This document shows, piece after piece, positions 1-5,396 of a stretch of 7,215 nt of DNA. The position numbers and the translations under genes were made by a program. Position 1 is the first letter of the stretch; every line of letters starts with the position of its first letter. The notes below the pieces were generated by a model that worked only from the letters and a program-made list of their open reading frames with translations, searched no databases and was not told where the DNA came from. Location of the stretch: assembly GCA_034437895.1 (NCBI GenBank), contig DAOTTO010000051.1, positions 1-7,215 on the forward strand, given 5' to 3'. The stretch comes from JANRLJ01 sp034437895 (GTDB taxonomy: Bacteria; Chloroflexota; Anaerolineae; Aggregatilineales; Phototrophicaceae).

Positions 1-750
1 ACAGCTCCCAATATGGAGTTGATGTTAGCGGAGAAAAAAGCGGCTGAAGCACAAAAACAAGCCGCCATCCCTAAAGCAATTTTGGGTGATGCCCCAACGC
101 TTTCTGAAGCTAAAAGACCGAAAGCAAAGAAAGGCGGCAGCCGCGTTTTACGATTACTGCTTTTAATCATACTTTTGGGCGCGGTAGGCACTGGAACATT
201 CGTCTTTATCAACCGCGATACAGAAAATTCAGCGGCATCACCGACCAATACACAGTCGAGTATTGTTCGTGCCACTAACGCACCCGCGACGGATGCAACC
301 CCCGATCAGGCTGAACCGAGCGCGACAACGGCCTCCTCGTCTTCTTTGGCTGTTCTGCCAGAAGGCGGCGAGGTAGTTTCAATTTTTTATAATTTTGAGG
401 CCTTTGCTTTTCGGAATGATGGGGAGTCCGGGCTGGATGTGAGCCAATTACTTATTGGGGTGGACGGCGCGGATAGCTATCGCGGTAGCAGCGTTACGGG
501 CGGCAGCTTGCCACCGGGGGAATGTCTTGTGATTACGCGCAGCGGACAGACCACCCCGCCAGAAGATTGGAATTGTGGCGACCCCTACAGCCCCAGTACT
601 ATTGACGATCCCTTTTGGCGCACAACCGCCGGAAGCAATTTTGAAGTGCGGGCTGAAGATGCTATTTTAGTCACTTGCCAGACGATTAATCGCGGTTCAG
701 ACGAGACTTGCGAACTAACATGGCCCTTCGTCATCGAGTCCGGCGGGTAG
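1..750 (+). CDS. Single-pass membrane protein with exported lamin-tail-like domain, probably 5'-truncated
   Basis: The reading frame is open from base 1 to the TAG at 748-750. The first ATG is at 13, but no ribosome-binding site fits before it, so the true start is probably upstream of the window. Numbering from ATG 13, residues 1-44 are a charged, Ala/Lys-rich cytoplasmic segment; residues 45-66 are a strongly hydrophobic membrane helix preceded by a basic stretch (KAKKGGSR), giving an N-in, C-out topology. Residues 70-115 are a Ser/Thr/Ala/Pro-rich linker. Residues 118-245 look like an all-beta domain with FAFRN, LPPGECLVI, FW and FEVR motifs and four cysteines (171, 188, 222, 233) able to form two disulfides. 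From memory, domains of this pattern end Anaerolineae Ser/Thr kinases and related membrane proteins, where they resemble lamin-tail folds. A kinase or another cytoplasmic domain may therefore lie upstream, but that cannot be seen. Real gene: very likely; function: unknown. Confidence 0.8.
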   Translation, partial: TAPNMELMLAEKKAAEAQKQAAIPKAILGDAPTLSEAKRPKAKKGGSRVLRLLLLIILLGAVGTGTFVFINRDTENSAASPTNTQSSIVRATNAPATDATPDQAEPSATTASSSSLAVLPEGGEVVSIFYNFEAFAFRNDGESGLDVSQLLIGVDGADSYRGSSVTGGSLPPGECLVITRSGQTTPPEDWNCGDPYSPSTIDDPFWRTTAGSNFEVRAEDAILVTCQTINRGSDETCELTWPFVIESGG

Positions 751-822
751 AGCTGACCTATGATTGGCCTACGTTTTGCAAACGGTTGACCCTAAGCCAC
801 TCCCAATTGGGCAACATCTGTG

Positions 823-828
823 TAAAAT
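823..828 (+). promoter_or_regulatory. Candidate -10 element for the M28 peptidase gene
   Basis: TAAAAT differs from TATAAT at one base and sits 78 bp before the peptidase start. No -35 hexamer is visible at 16-18 bp. The place where one would lie is instead next to a perfect 10-bp palindrome, CCCAATTGGG (802-811). A palindrome of that length is expected several times in 7 kb by chance, so calling it an operator would be speculation. Confidence 0.35.
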
Positions 829-837
829 GGAATAGAT

Positions 838-886
838 TAGTATGTAGGGACAACAACGATGCCCCTACTTTAAATTCGTCATACTA
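838..886 (+). other. Two-tier inverted repeat in the leader of the peptidase gene
   Basis: TAGTATG (838-844) pairs perfectly with CATACTA (880-886). Inside it, TAGGG (845-849) pairs with CCCTA (863-867). This leaves a 13-nt apical loop and a 12-nt one-sided bulge. If transcription starts about 7 bases after the -10 at 823-828, this structure would form at the very 5' end of the peptidase transcript. It is not followed by a T-tract, so it does not look like an intrinsic terminator for the upstream gene. It could also be a remnant of a dispersed GTAGGG...CCCTAC palindrome. Confidence 0.4.
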
Positions 887-906
887 GCTTTGGGCGATGT
901 AATTTT

Positions 907-2307
907 ATGAAGCGCATGACAAAGACTCTCTTTAGCTTTTTCATTTTTATGAGTTTGCTGGCCTTAGCTTGTAATTTGAACAGCAGCACCACCGCACCGC
1001 CGACACTCGTCCCGAATGTCCCGGCAATTACACCACGCCCGACACTTGGTTATGCTACGCCCTCTAATGAAGAACTGCCGCAAGTGACACCCGGCGCACA
1101 AGCCCGAATCGAGGCCGAGCTGTATAACTTGCTCGAACAAGTGGATGCGGATCGGCTGATTATGCACATTGACGCGCTGCAAGGTTTTTATACGCGCCAC
1201 GCCAATTCGTCCCAAACCGATCCAAATCGTGGCGTGGGCGCAGCGTATGCTTACATCATGAGCCAGTTTGAAACAATCCGCGCCCAATCGCCAACGAATT
1301 TCACGAGCTTCCCACAGGAATTTACATCAGAGTACAACGGCATTCGAGCAATTAACCGTAATGCCATTGCCTACATTCAAGGTACAGAAGAGGGTGCAGG
1401 CGTAATTGTCATCGGCGCTCATTACGACAGCCGGACATGGGATTTAAATGATGCGACAGGCTTTGCGCCCGGTGCAGATGATAACGGGTCGGGGGTGGCG
1501 GCGGTGATTGAACTAGCGCGTATCCTCAGCCAACGTCCTCAGCGCACAAGTATTGTCTTTGCGCTGTTTTGCGCCGAAGAAGTGGGTCGTCAGGGCAGCC
1601 GTACCTTTGTGCGCGATTATTTGCAACCGCTCAATATCCCTGTTGTGGGTATGATTAACTTGGATACTATCGGCAGCCACGACGCGCCGGATGGCAGTGT
1701 GAATGACTTCGATATTCGCTTATTTTCTGACGACGATAACACGAATCAATCGCTGGCGCGGCATTTCGCCCGAACCATTCGCTTTATCGGCGAGAATCAA
1801 GGGCTTGGGCTGAATATCGACATTAAAGCGGCAGGGGATCGTGAAGGGCGTTACGGCGATCATGACTCCTTTACTGAAGTTGGCTATCCAGCGGTACGCT
1901 TTATCGAGGCGGTGGAAGATACGCCGCATCGGGAGGGTGCGGATACGATTGAATTCATCGAGCCAGCCTATCTCGTCCGCACGACGCAAACCGTTTTAGC
2001 CATTGTCGTTTCTCTTTCCGAAGGGCCACGCCCGCCGCGTGATATTGTGCTGCGTGAGTCCGGCGCTGCCGCCGATGGCAGGATGACGTATAACTTGGTC
2101 TGGAATCATGTGCCGGATGCGGCAGGGTATATTGTGACGCTGCGGCCTCCGGGATCGCTAGTGTATACGCAGCAGTTTTCCGTCATTGATAACGAATCTG
2201 GCGCGTGGGAGCGTTACGGTGAATATGAGGGGATCGCTATCGCCGCTGTTGATTCTAATGGGATGATCGGTCCGCTTTCGGCGGAATATCGTGTAAATAT
2301 CCGCTAG
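907..2307 (+). CDS. Secreted M28-family zinc aminopeptidase lipoprotein with Fn3-like C-terminus
   Basis: A predicted co-catalytic zinc peptidase that removes N-terminal residues from peptides outside the cytoplasm. Residues 1-21 are a signal peptide ending LLALA-Cys22, a usable lipobox although the -3 residue is Ala rather than Leu. A Thr/Pro-rich linker (about 24-62) follows. The M28 core spans roughly 65-370, with all expected ligands: H172 and D174 in GAHYDSR, bridging D191 in GADDNGSG, the catalytic/ligand pair E224-E225 in CAEEVGRQGS, D253 in NLDTIGS, and H341 in DTPHREGADT. YGDHDSF (316-322) matches the family's conserved DHxxF patch. The catalytic set is complete, so it should be active; substrate specificity cannot be read. 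Residues 376-466 resemble a fibronectin type III domain (LVWNHVPDAAGYIV). ATG 907 gives the best signal peptide; ATG 916 is an alternative, and neither has a clear Shine-Dalgarno. The gene stands alone, 156 bp after its neighbour. Confidence 0.95.
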   Translation: MKRMTKTLFSFFIFMSLLALACNLNSSTTAPPTLVPNVPAITPRPTLGYATPSNEELPQVTPGAQARIEAELYNLLEQVDADRLIMHIDALQGFYTRHANSSQTDPNRGVGAAYAYIMSQFETIRAQSPTNFTSFPQEFTSEYNGIRAINRNAIAYIQGTEEGAGVIVIGAHYDSRTWDLNDATGFAPGADDNGSGVAAVIELARILSQRPQRTSIVFALFCAEEVGRQGSRTFVRDYLQPLNIPVVGMINLDTIGSHDAPDGSVNDFDIRLFSDDDNTNQSLARHFARTIRFIGENQGLGLNIDIKAAGDREGRYGDHDSFTEVGYPAVRFIEAVEDTPHREGADTIEFIEPAYLVRTTQTVLAIVVSLSEGPRPPRDIVLRESGAAADGRMTYNLVWNHVPDAAGYIVTLRPPGSLVYTQQFSVIDNESGAWERYGEYEGIAIAAVDSNGMIGPLSAEYRVNIR

Positions 2308-2342
2308 ACGGCTGTTTATAATCTCGATCAGAGCTTAATTTC

Positions 2343-2351
2343 TGCTACAAT
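2343..2351 (+). promoter_or_regulatory. Extended -10 promoter TGCTACAAT
   Basis: TGC followed by TACAAT (2346-2351) is an extended -10 with one mismatch in the hexamer. It lies 63 bp before the ATG at 2415 in an otherwise plain intergenic stretch (2308-2414). No good -35 is seen at 17 bp, which is acceptable for extended -10 promoters. It implies independent transcription of the small membrane protein gene. Confidence 0.5.
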
Positions 2352-2414
2352 CGGAATAAGGTGGTTAGTTTGCGCCCATTTCTGATAAATACGATGATGT
2401 GATGAGTTACTGCG

Positions 2415-2729
2415 ATGACGAATGAAGTAGAAACGATTTCAGCAGAGGAAGCGCGTGCCCTCTTAACCGCCGCCATTCGTGAGCGTTTAGGCCAGGATTG
2501 GGACGATGAGCAGGATGGTTGGGTTAAGGTCACGGGGCATGATTATATGGTGCGCCTGACGAAAGGTCGCAAAAATGTTGATTTTTATGTCGATCTTTTG
2601 GGCAACGTGACCATCGAAGAAAAGGAAATCAATTCGGCTCAGGATGGCGGAAGGTTGATTGCTTGGATGCTGCTCCTTGCTTCTGTGTTGATCGCGCTGG
2701 CAATGGCGCGGCTGGCAGGGTATTTATAG
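2415..2729 (+). CDS. Small tail-anchored membrane protein, weakly PepSY-like
   Basis: A 104-residue protein that I do not recognise as a named family. Residues 1-75 are soluble and acidic. They begin with a helix (ISAEEARALLTAAIRERLG, 8-26) and continue with two beta-hairpin-like segments (YMVRLTKGRKNVDFYVDLLG, 44-63). The order helix then beta strands ending in VD-x-x-G-x-V recalls a PepSY-type domain, but the resemblance is faint. Residues 81-102 form one hydrophobic helix ending almost at the C-terminus, so the protein is probably tail-anchored with its soluble part in the cytoplasm, since there is no signal peptide. The start is constrained by an in-frame TGA at 2403-2405; ATG 2415 is the first start after it, without a clear Shine-Dalgarno. 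It has its own extended -10 promoter upstream and no co-oriented partner closer than 100 bp. Confidence 0.72.
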   Translation: MTNEVETISAEEARALLTAAIRERLGQDWDDEQDGWVKVTGHDYMVRLTKGRKNVDFYVDLLGNVTIEEKEINSAQDGGRLIAWMLLLASVLIALAMARLAGYL

Positions 2730-2793
2730 TATTCATCGCTGCGTATATCGACTAACCTTCGATAAAGAATTGCAAAGAAACAGGATATTTCTT

Positions 2794-2818
2794 GGGGGGG
2801 AGGCACGCCTCGCCCTTA
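2794..2818. repeat. Imperfect GC-rich palindrome in the intergenic region 2730-2882
   Basis: A run of G followed by AGGC, then AC, then GCCTCGCCC, forms an inverted repeat. Nine base pairs with one G-G mismatch surround the two-base centre at 2805-2806 (arms 2796-2804 and 2807-2815). It is flanked by CTTACAAAAA. From memory, GTAGGGGCGAGGC/GCCTCGCCCCTAC palindromes are common dispersed intergenic elements in Chloroflexota and cyanobacteria, and this looks like a decayed copy. It may act as a transcription barrier after the small membrane protein gene, but there is no proper T-tract. Confidence 0.45.
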
Positions 2819-2861
2819 CAAAAACAGTTCTAATTTGGCTATCCGTATCCCCTTGTATTTT

Positions 2862-2867
2862 TAGAAT
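2862..2867 (+). promoter_or_regulatory. Candidate -10 element directly before the GNAT gene
   Basis: TAGAAT has one mismatch to TATAAT and ends 15 bases before the ATG at 2883. A start site about 7 bases downstream would leave a leader of only about 9 nt with no ribosome-binding site, so the message would be nearly leaderless. The upstream TTGGCT (2835-2840) is too far away (21 bp) to be a normal -35. Confidence 0.35.
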
Positions 2868-2882
2868 GGATTTTTTGCTGCT

Positions 2883-3311
2883 ATGACCGCGCCTATCTTA
2901 ACCGACATCATTATTCGTAAAGCTGCTGCTGCCGATACCAACGCGATTGCTGACTTTATTACGCCGTTTGTGGAGCAAGGAAAGCTGCTGCCGCGCACAT
3001 TTGATGAATTAAAAGAATTGGTCAACAATCTTTATATAGCCGAGATTGATGGGAAGATTGTCGGTTGTGCGGCGCTGGAAATTTACTCATGGAAGCTGGC
3101 GGAAGTGCGGAGTTTGGCCGTCGCGCCAGAAACGCAAGGACTCGGCATCGGTAGAAAATTGGTGGCGGCTTGTGTGGAACATGCCCGCAAAGAAAATATC
3201 CTCGAAGTCATGGCGATTACATCTTCGGAAGAATTTTTTAAGGCTTGCGGCTTTGATTTTACGCTGCCTGGCGAGAAAAAAGCCCTTTTTTATCAAACCC
3301 GTGATAGTTGA
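2883..3311 (+). CDS. GNAT N-acetyltransferase, short N-acetylglutamate synthase type
   Basis: Predicted to transfer the acetyl group of acetyl-CoA to an amino acid, most likely L-glutamate to give N-acetylglutamate, the first step of arginine biosynthesis; cytoplasmic. The 142 residues follow the stand-alone ArgA-type acetyltransferase pattern: IRKAAAADTNAI at 11-22, the FVEQGKLLPRTFDEL segment (29-43), YIAEIDGKIVGCAAL (51-65), AEVRSLAVAPETQGLGIG (73-90) containing the acetyl-CoA pyrophosphate loop QGLGIG (85-90), and EEFFKACGF (116-124) near the end. The protein ends shortly after this, without the Cys-containing tail that I recall in many ArgA-type homologues, so its substrate could differ. 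An in-frame TAG at 2862-2864 leaves ATG 2883 as the start; there is no Shine-Dalgarno. No other arginine gene is in the window. GNAT family: very sure; glutamate as substrate: moderately sure. Confidence 0.9.
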   Translation: MTAPILTDIIIRKAAAADTNAIADFITPFVEQGKLLPRTFDELKELVNNLYIAEIDGKIVGCAALEIYSWKLAEVRSLAVAPETQGLGIGRKLVAACVEHARKENILEVMAITSSEEFFKACGFDFTLPGEKKALFYQTRDS

Positions 3312-3317
3312 TATAAT
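3309..3317 (+). promoter_or_regulatory. Consensus extended -10 overlapping the GNAT stop codon
   Basis: TGATATAAT is a TGn extension followed by a perfect TATAAT (3312-3317). Its TGA is also the stop codon of the acetyltransferase gene. It would start transcription near 3324 and give a leader of about 98 nt to the DUF420-like gene at 3422. A second, poorer candidate is TATATT at 3372-3377. No -35 stands out. Confidence 0.5.
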
Positions 3318-3409
3318 CCTAATAACACGTTTATAACCCGCCTACAACATCCGCATTGTGAGGTTTTCGCGTATATTAACCGTAGCGCCTGCTGTTTTCA
3401 TTACATCAT

Positions 3410-3415
3410 AGGGGG
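3410..3415 (+). promoter_or_regulatory. Strong ribosome-binding site AGGGGG
   Basis: AGGGGG lies 6 nt before the ATG at 3422 and supports that start. It is one of only two strong Shine-Dalgarno matches in the window; the other serves the gene at 5397. Confidence 0.7.
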
Positions 3416-3421
3416 AAAATT

Positions 3422-4177
3422 ATGAATGAACCGGGTTTTCTAGGTACCGGAGCCACACTGAGCCGTGATTTAACACTAGTTGCGTATATCTTGTTACTTG
3501 TCCCTTCCATGTTGATCGGTTATGTATTTGCTAGGCGAAAGATGTTTGTTCCTCATCACAAATTTATGATGACGGGGATTATGATCTTCAATTGGGTGCT
3601 GATTACGCTCGTGATGTTTATTTCTTATCGGGATTATGTCGCGCCTAACGTTCCCGAAAGGCTGAATGAAACTTTTAACTTATTGCCCACGCTGCATCTT
3701 ATCACAGGCGCTGCTTCCCAGTTGTTGGCAACCTATCTCGTCTTCCGCATGTGGTTCGAGAAAGTTTTGCCGCAGTGGATTATGGTCAAAAATATCAAGC
3801 GCTACATGCGAATTACCTTAGTGCTGTGGCTGACAACGGCACTTTTAGGCGGGTTCATTTACTTGGTTTGGTATGTGCAACCAGCCAACGCCAGCGAGTC
3901 GCAAGTTGCGCCTGTTTCTACCGAAGAGGCGATTTCCCCCGAAGTGACGAATGCTGACGTAACACCGGAATCGACAGAAACAGAGATGATGCCGGTTGAG
4001 ACTGAAGAAATGGATGAACCCGCCGAAACTGACGAGCCGGTTGAGACTGAAGAGGCTGACGAACCCGCCGAAACTGAAGAAGCCGACGAGCCGGTTGAGA
4101 CTGAAGAAGCCGATAAACCTCTATCTACCGAAGAGGCAACAGCCACGCCGCGCCCAACCCGTACCCCGCGCCCTTGA
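3422..4177 (+). CDS. DUF420-like four-helix membrane protein with acidic repeat tail
   Basis: Residues 17-37, 48-69, 88-109 and 129-152 are four hydrophobic helices. The basic loops (ARRKMFVPHHK after helix 1; VKNIKRYMR before helix 4) should be cytoplasmic, giving an N-out, C-out topology. The HHKFMM motif (45-50) and LHLITG (91-96) supply histidines at places typical of the DUF420/YozB family. As I recall, a member of that family (CtaM) is needed for haem-copper oxidase function in Firmicutes. No oxidase genes are nearby, so that role is only a possibility. Residues 153-251 are an added, disordered, very acidic Pro/Thr/Glu tail made of nine-residue repeats, ending in ATPRPTRTPRP. A normal DUF420 protein stops about where the tail begins. 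The gene has a strong ribosome-binding site, a likely promoter at 3309-3317 and a terminator at 4204-4234, so it is probably monocistronic. Confidence 0.85.
   Translation: MNEPGFLGTGATLSRDLTLVAYILLLVPSMLIGYVFARRKMFVPHHKFMMTGIMIFNWVLITLVMFISYRDYVAPNVPERLNETFNLLPTLHLITGAASQLLATYLVFRMWFEKVLPQWIMVKNIKRYMRITLVLWLTTALLGGFIYLVWYVQPANASESQVAPVSTEEAISPEVTNADVTPESTETEMMPVETEEMDEPAETDEPVETEEADEPAETEEADEPVETEEADKPLSTEEATATPRPTRTPRP
3986..4138 (+). repeat. In-frame 27-bp tandem repeats coding for DEPxETEEA
   Basis: Units run at 3986-4012, 4013-4030 (a shortened 18-bp copy), 4031-4057, 4058-4084, 4085-4111 and 4112-4138 (diverged). The third residue pair alternates PV, PA, PV, PA, PV, and the DNA of like units is nearly identical (CCGGTTGAGACTGAAGA occurs three times). 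This points to recent duplication of a two-unit block rather than to protein-level convergence. An identical 14-mer coding for STEEA lies at 3917-3930 and again at 4124-4137, bracketing the array. Confidence 0.85.
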
Positions 4178-4203
4178 TACACACCTAATCGGCTTAATTT
4201 AAC

Positions 4204-4234
4204 AAAACAGAGGCGCAACAATGCCTCTGTTTTT
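4204..4234 (+). terminator. Intrinsic terminator after the DUF420-like gene
   Basis: AAAACAGAGGC (4204-4214) pairs with GCCTCTGTTTT (4223-4233) around an 8-nt loop, giving 11 continuous pairs. The descending arm runs into TTTTT and then ATTT. It lies 26 bp past the stop codon at 4175-4177. This is the best terminator in the window. Confidence 0.9.
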
Positions 4235-4293
4235 ATTTCAAAAACCAATGAGATAAATTGTTTAGGACAAGTTGTTTGTATTCCACACATCTA

Positions 4294-4302
4294 TGTTAGA
4301 AT
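4294..4302 (+). promoter_or_regulatory. Extended -10 promoter TGTTAGAAT for the HEAT-repeat gene
   Basis: TGT followed by TAGAAT (4297-4302) lies 38 bp before the GTG start at 4341 and downstream of the terminator at 4204-4234. The only -35-like words are TTGTTT at 4272-4277 (19-bp spacer) and TTGTAT at 4276-4281 (15-bp spacer). A 7-bp inverted repeat, TATGTTA (4292-4298) and TAACATA (4317-4323), overlaps the -10. It could be an operator or chance. Confidence 0.5.
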
Positions 4303-4340
4303 AGGGCTATTGACCGTAACATACAGGTGCGGGTGTCATC

Positions 4341-5318
4341 GTGAGCGACTTCAGACCTGATATCTGGCGACTCCAAGCACAACTAAATACACAGGGATTG
4401 GTGGATGCGCTGGCGAATGAAGATGCAGGCATCCGTAAACGCGCAGCGGCGGCGCTGCGAGCATTGGGCGCAACCAATACCATTCCCGATCTAAAAGCTG
4501 TTTTAGATCAAGAAGGTGATCCGGAAACTCGCGCTCATATTGTCGCGGCATTGGAAGCCCTCCAGCAAGAGTTGGAGCGTCAGCAGAATAAAACCGGAGA
4601 TACCTCAGAAGAGCCGGTTGTCGCTTCCGAGGTCGAGCGCTGGATTGCCCAACTGAACAGCGATAAGTCCGAACAAGTCATCAAGGCGGCAAAAGCCCTC
4701 GGTGAGTTAAATGACAAATTGGCTGTCGCACCAATGATTGTCCTGTTTAATAATCCTAATTTGCCGATTAAAGTGCGTTTGGCGGTGGCGGAAGCCCTCA
4801 TTAATTTGGAGAGCGCTCCGGTGGAAGTGGCGCTGTTGGGTGCGCTGCGGAGTGGGGATTGGCGGGTGCGGCGTAATGGCGCGGCTATCTTAGGTCAGCT
4901 CCGCGCTGATTGGGCGATTGAGCCGTTGAGCAATGCCTTGCGTGATGAAAATGAAACTGTGCGTAAAACTGCTTTTGCCGCGCTTAAGCATATTGGCTCC
5001 CCAGAAGCCTTAAAAGCACTGCAAGCCGCCCCAAAAAGTTTACCGCCTAAACCTGCGCCCTCTCCGTCTGCGCCACAAAGCGGCCTTCGAGCCAGAGTGC
5101 AAACCGATGTACCGCAGAATGCTGCTTCTCCTGATGAAGAAGGCGGCGAAGGGCTTTCTAACGAAGATACACAGAAGATCAGTTGGCCTCGGCGCGGCAA
5201 CGATACCAATAATCCTATGCTTGCCCCCACCCGTCCATTGAATCCTAATGTCTTGGATGAAGCACGGGCGCGGTTTGAAAAACTCAAAAAAGATAAGAAA
5301 AATGACGACTCGAAATAA
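4341..5318 (+). CDS. Cytoplasmic HEAT-repeat (PBS-lyase-type) protein
   Basis: A 325-residue protein without signal peptide or membrane helix. Short paired helices with the DxxxRxxAAxALxxLG signature repeat through the N-terminal two-thirds. They are seen at about 16-46 (IRKRAAAALRALG), 49-78, 97-125 (QVIKAAKALGEL), 127-158 (VRLAVAEALINLE), 159-188 (VRRNGAAILGQL) and 190-219 (VRKTAFAALKHIG), with a partial repeat to about 230. A Gln/Glu-rich linker (about 77-96) divides the array. Residues 231-300 are Pro/Ser-rich and probably disordered, and a charged helix ends the protein (306-325, Lys-rich). HEAT arrays bind protein partners; there is no lyase catalytic part, so a scaffold role is inferred and the partner is unknown. 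The start is GTG 4341: an in-frame TAA at 4317-4319 leaves no other start codon. GGTG at 4332-4335 is a weak ribosome-binding site. Confidence 0.88.
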   Translation: MSDFRPDIWRLQAQLNTQGLVDALANEDAGIRKRAAAALRALGATNTIPDLKAVLDQEGDPETRAHIVAALEALQQELERQQNKTGDTSEEPVVASEVERWIAQLNSDKSEQVIKAAKALGELNDKLAVAPMIVLFNNPNLPIKVRLAVAEALINLESAPVEVALLGALRSGDWRVRRNGAAILGQLRADWAIEPLSNALRDENETVRKTAFAALKHIGSPEALKALQAAPKSLPPKPAPSPSAPQSGLRARVQTDVPQNAASPDEEGGEGLSNEDTQKISWPRRGNDTNNPMLAPTRPLNPNVLDEARARFEKLKKDKKNDDSK

Positions 5319-5357
5319 TCCGTAATGCCTATGCTGCTATTGCGAATCACCCAGAGT

Positions 5358-5366
5358 TGCTATACT
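5358..5366 (+). promoter_or_regulatory. Extended -10 promoter TGCTATACT for the SH3b gene
   Basis: TGC followed by TATACT (5361-5366) lies 30 bp before the ATG at 5397. TTGCGA at 5340-5345 could act as a -35 with a short 15-bp spacer. The gap between the HEAT-repeat gene and the SH3b gene is only 78 bp and holds no terminator, so read-through from upstream is also possible. Confidence 0.5.
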
Positions 5367-5382
5367 TAAGCCGTATTTCAAC

Positions 5383-5388
5383 GAAGGG
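5383..5388 (+). promoter_or_regulatory. Ribosome-binding site GAAGGG that selects ATG 5397
   Basis: GAAGGG ends 8 nt before ATG 5397 but only 2 nt before the in-frame GTG at 5391. The spacing favours the ATG, which shortens the product by two residues and gives a signal peptide beginning MRKRAF. Confidence 0.7.
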
Positions 5389-5396
5389 CGGTGGTT

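Noticed and set aside
802..811. Perfect palindrome CCCAATTGGG as an operator
   Set aside because: Several perfect 10-bp palindromes are expected in 7 kb, and no regulator gene is adjacent. It is noted only as context for the -10 at 823.
964..1287. - strand open frame opposite the signal and linker region of the peptidase
   Set aside because: Cys/Arg/His-rich shadow with no domain; the + strand product is a complete M28 enzyme.
2746..2793. Small AT-rich inverted repeats TATCG/CGATA and AAGAAA/TTTCTT as a terminator
   Set aside because: Stems of 5-6 weak pairs and no following T-tract; they are unlikely to be stable.
4258..4277. Direct repeat TTGTTT spaced 14 bp before the HEAT-repeat gene
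   Set aside because: Six-base AT-rich repeats are too common to support a binding site.
3859..4290. 143-codon open frame on the - strand across the acidic tail
   Set aside because: It is the antisense reading of the 27-bp repeats, gives a monotonous Ser/Ala/Val product, and runs through the terminator. The + strand gene has a strong ribosome-binding site and a family match.
4895..5350. 151-codon open frame on the - strand opposite the HEAT-repeat gene
   Set aside because: Ser/Leu-rich product with no recognisable domain; the + strand protein has clear HEAT periodicity through the same region.
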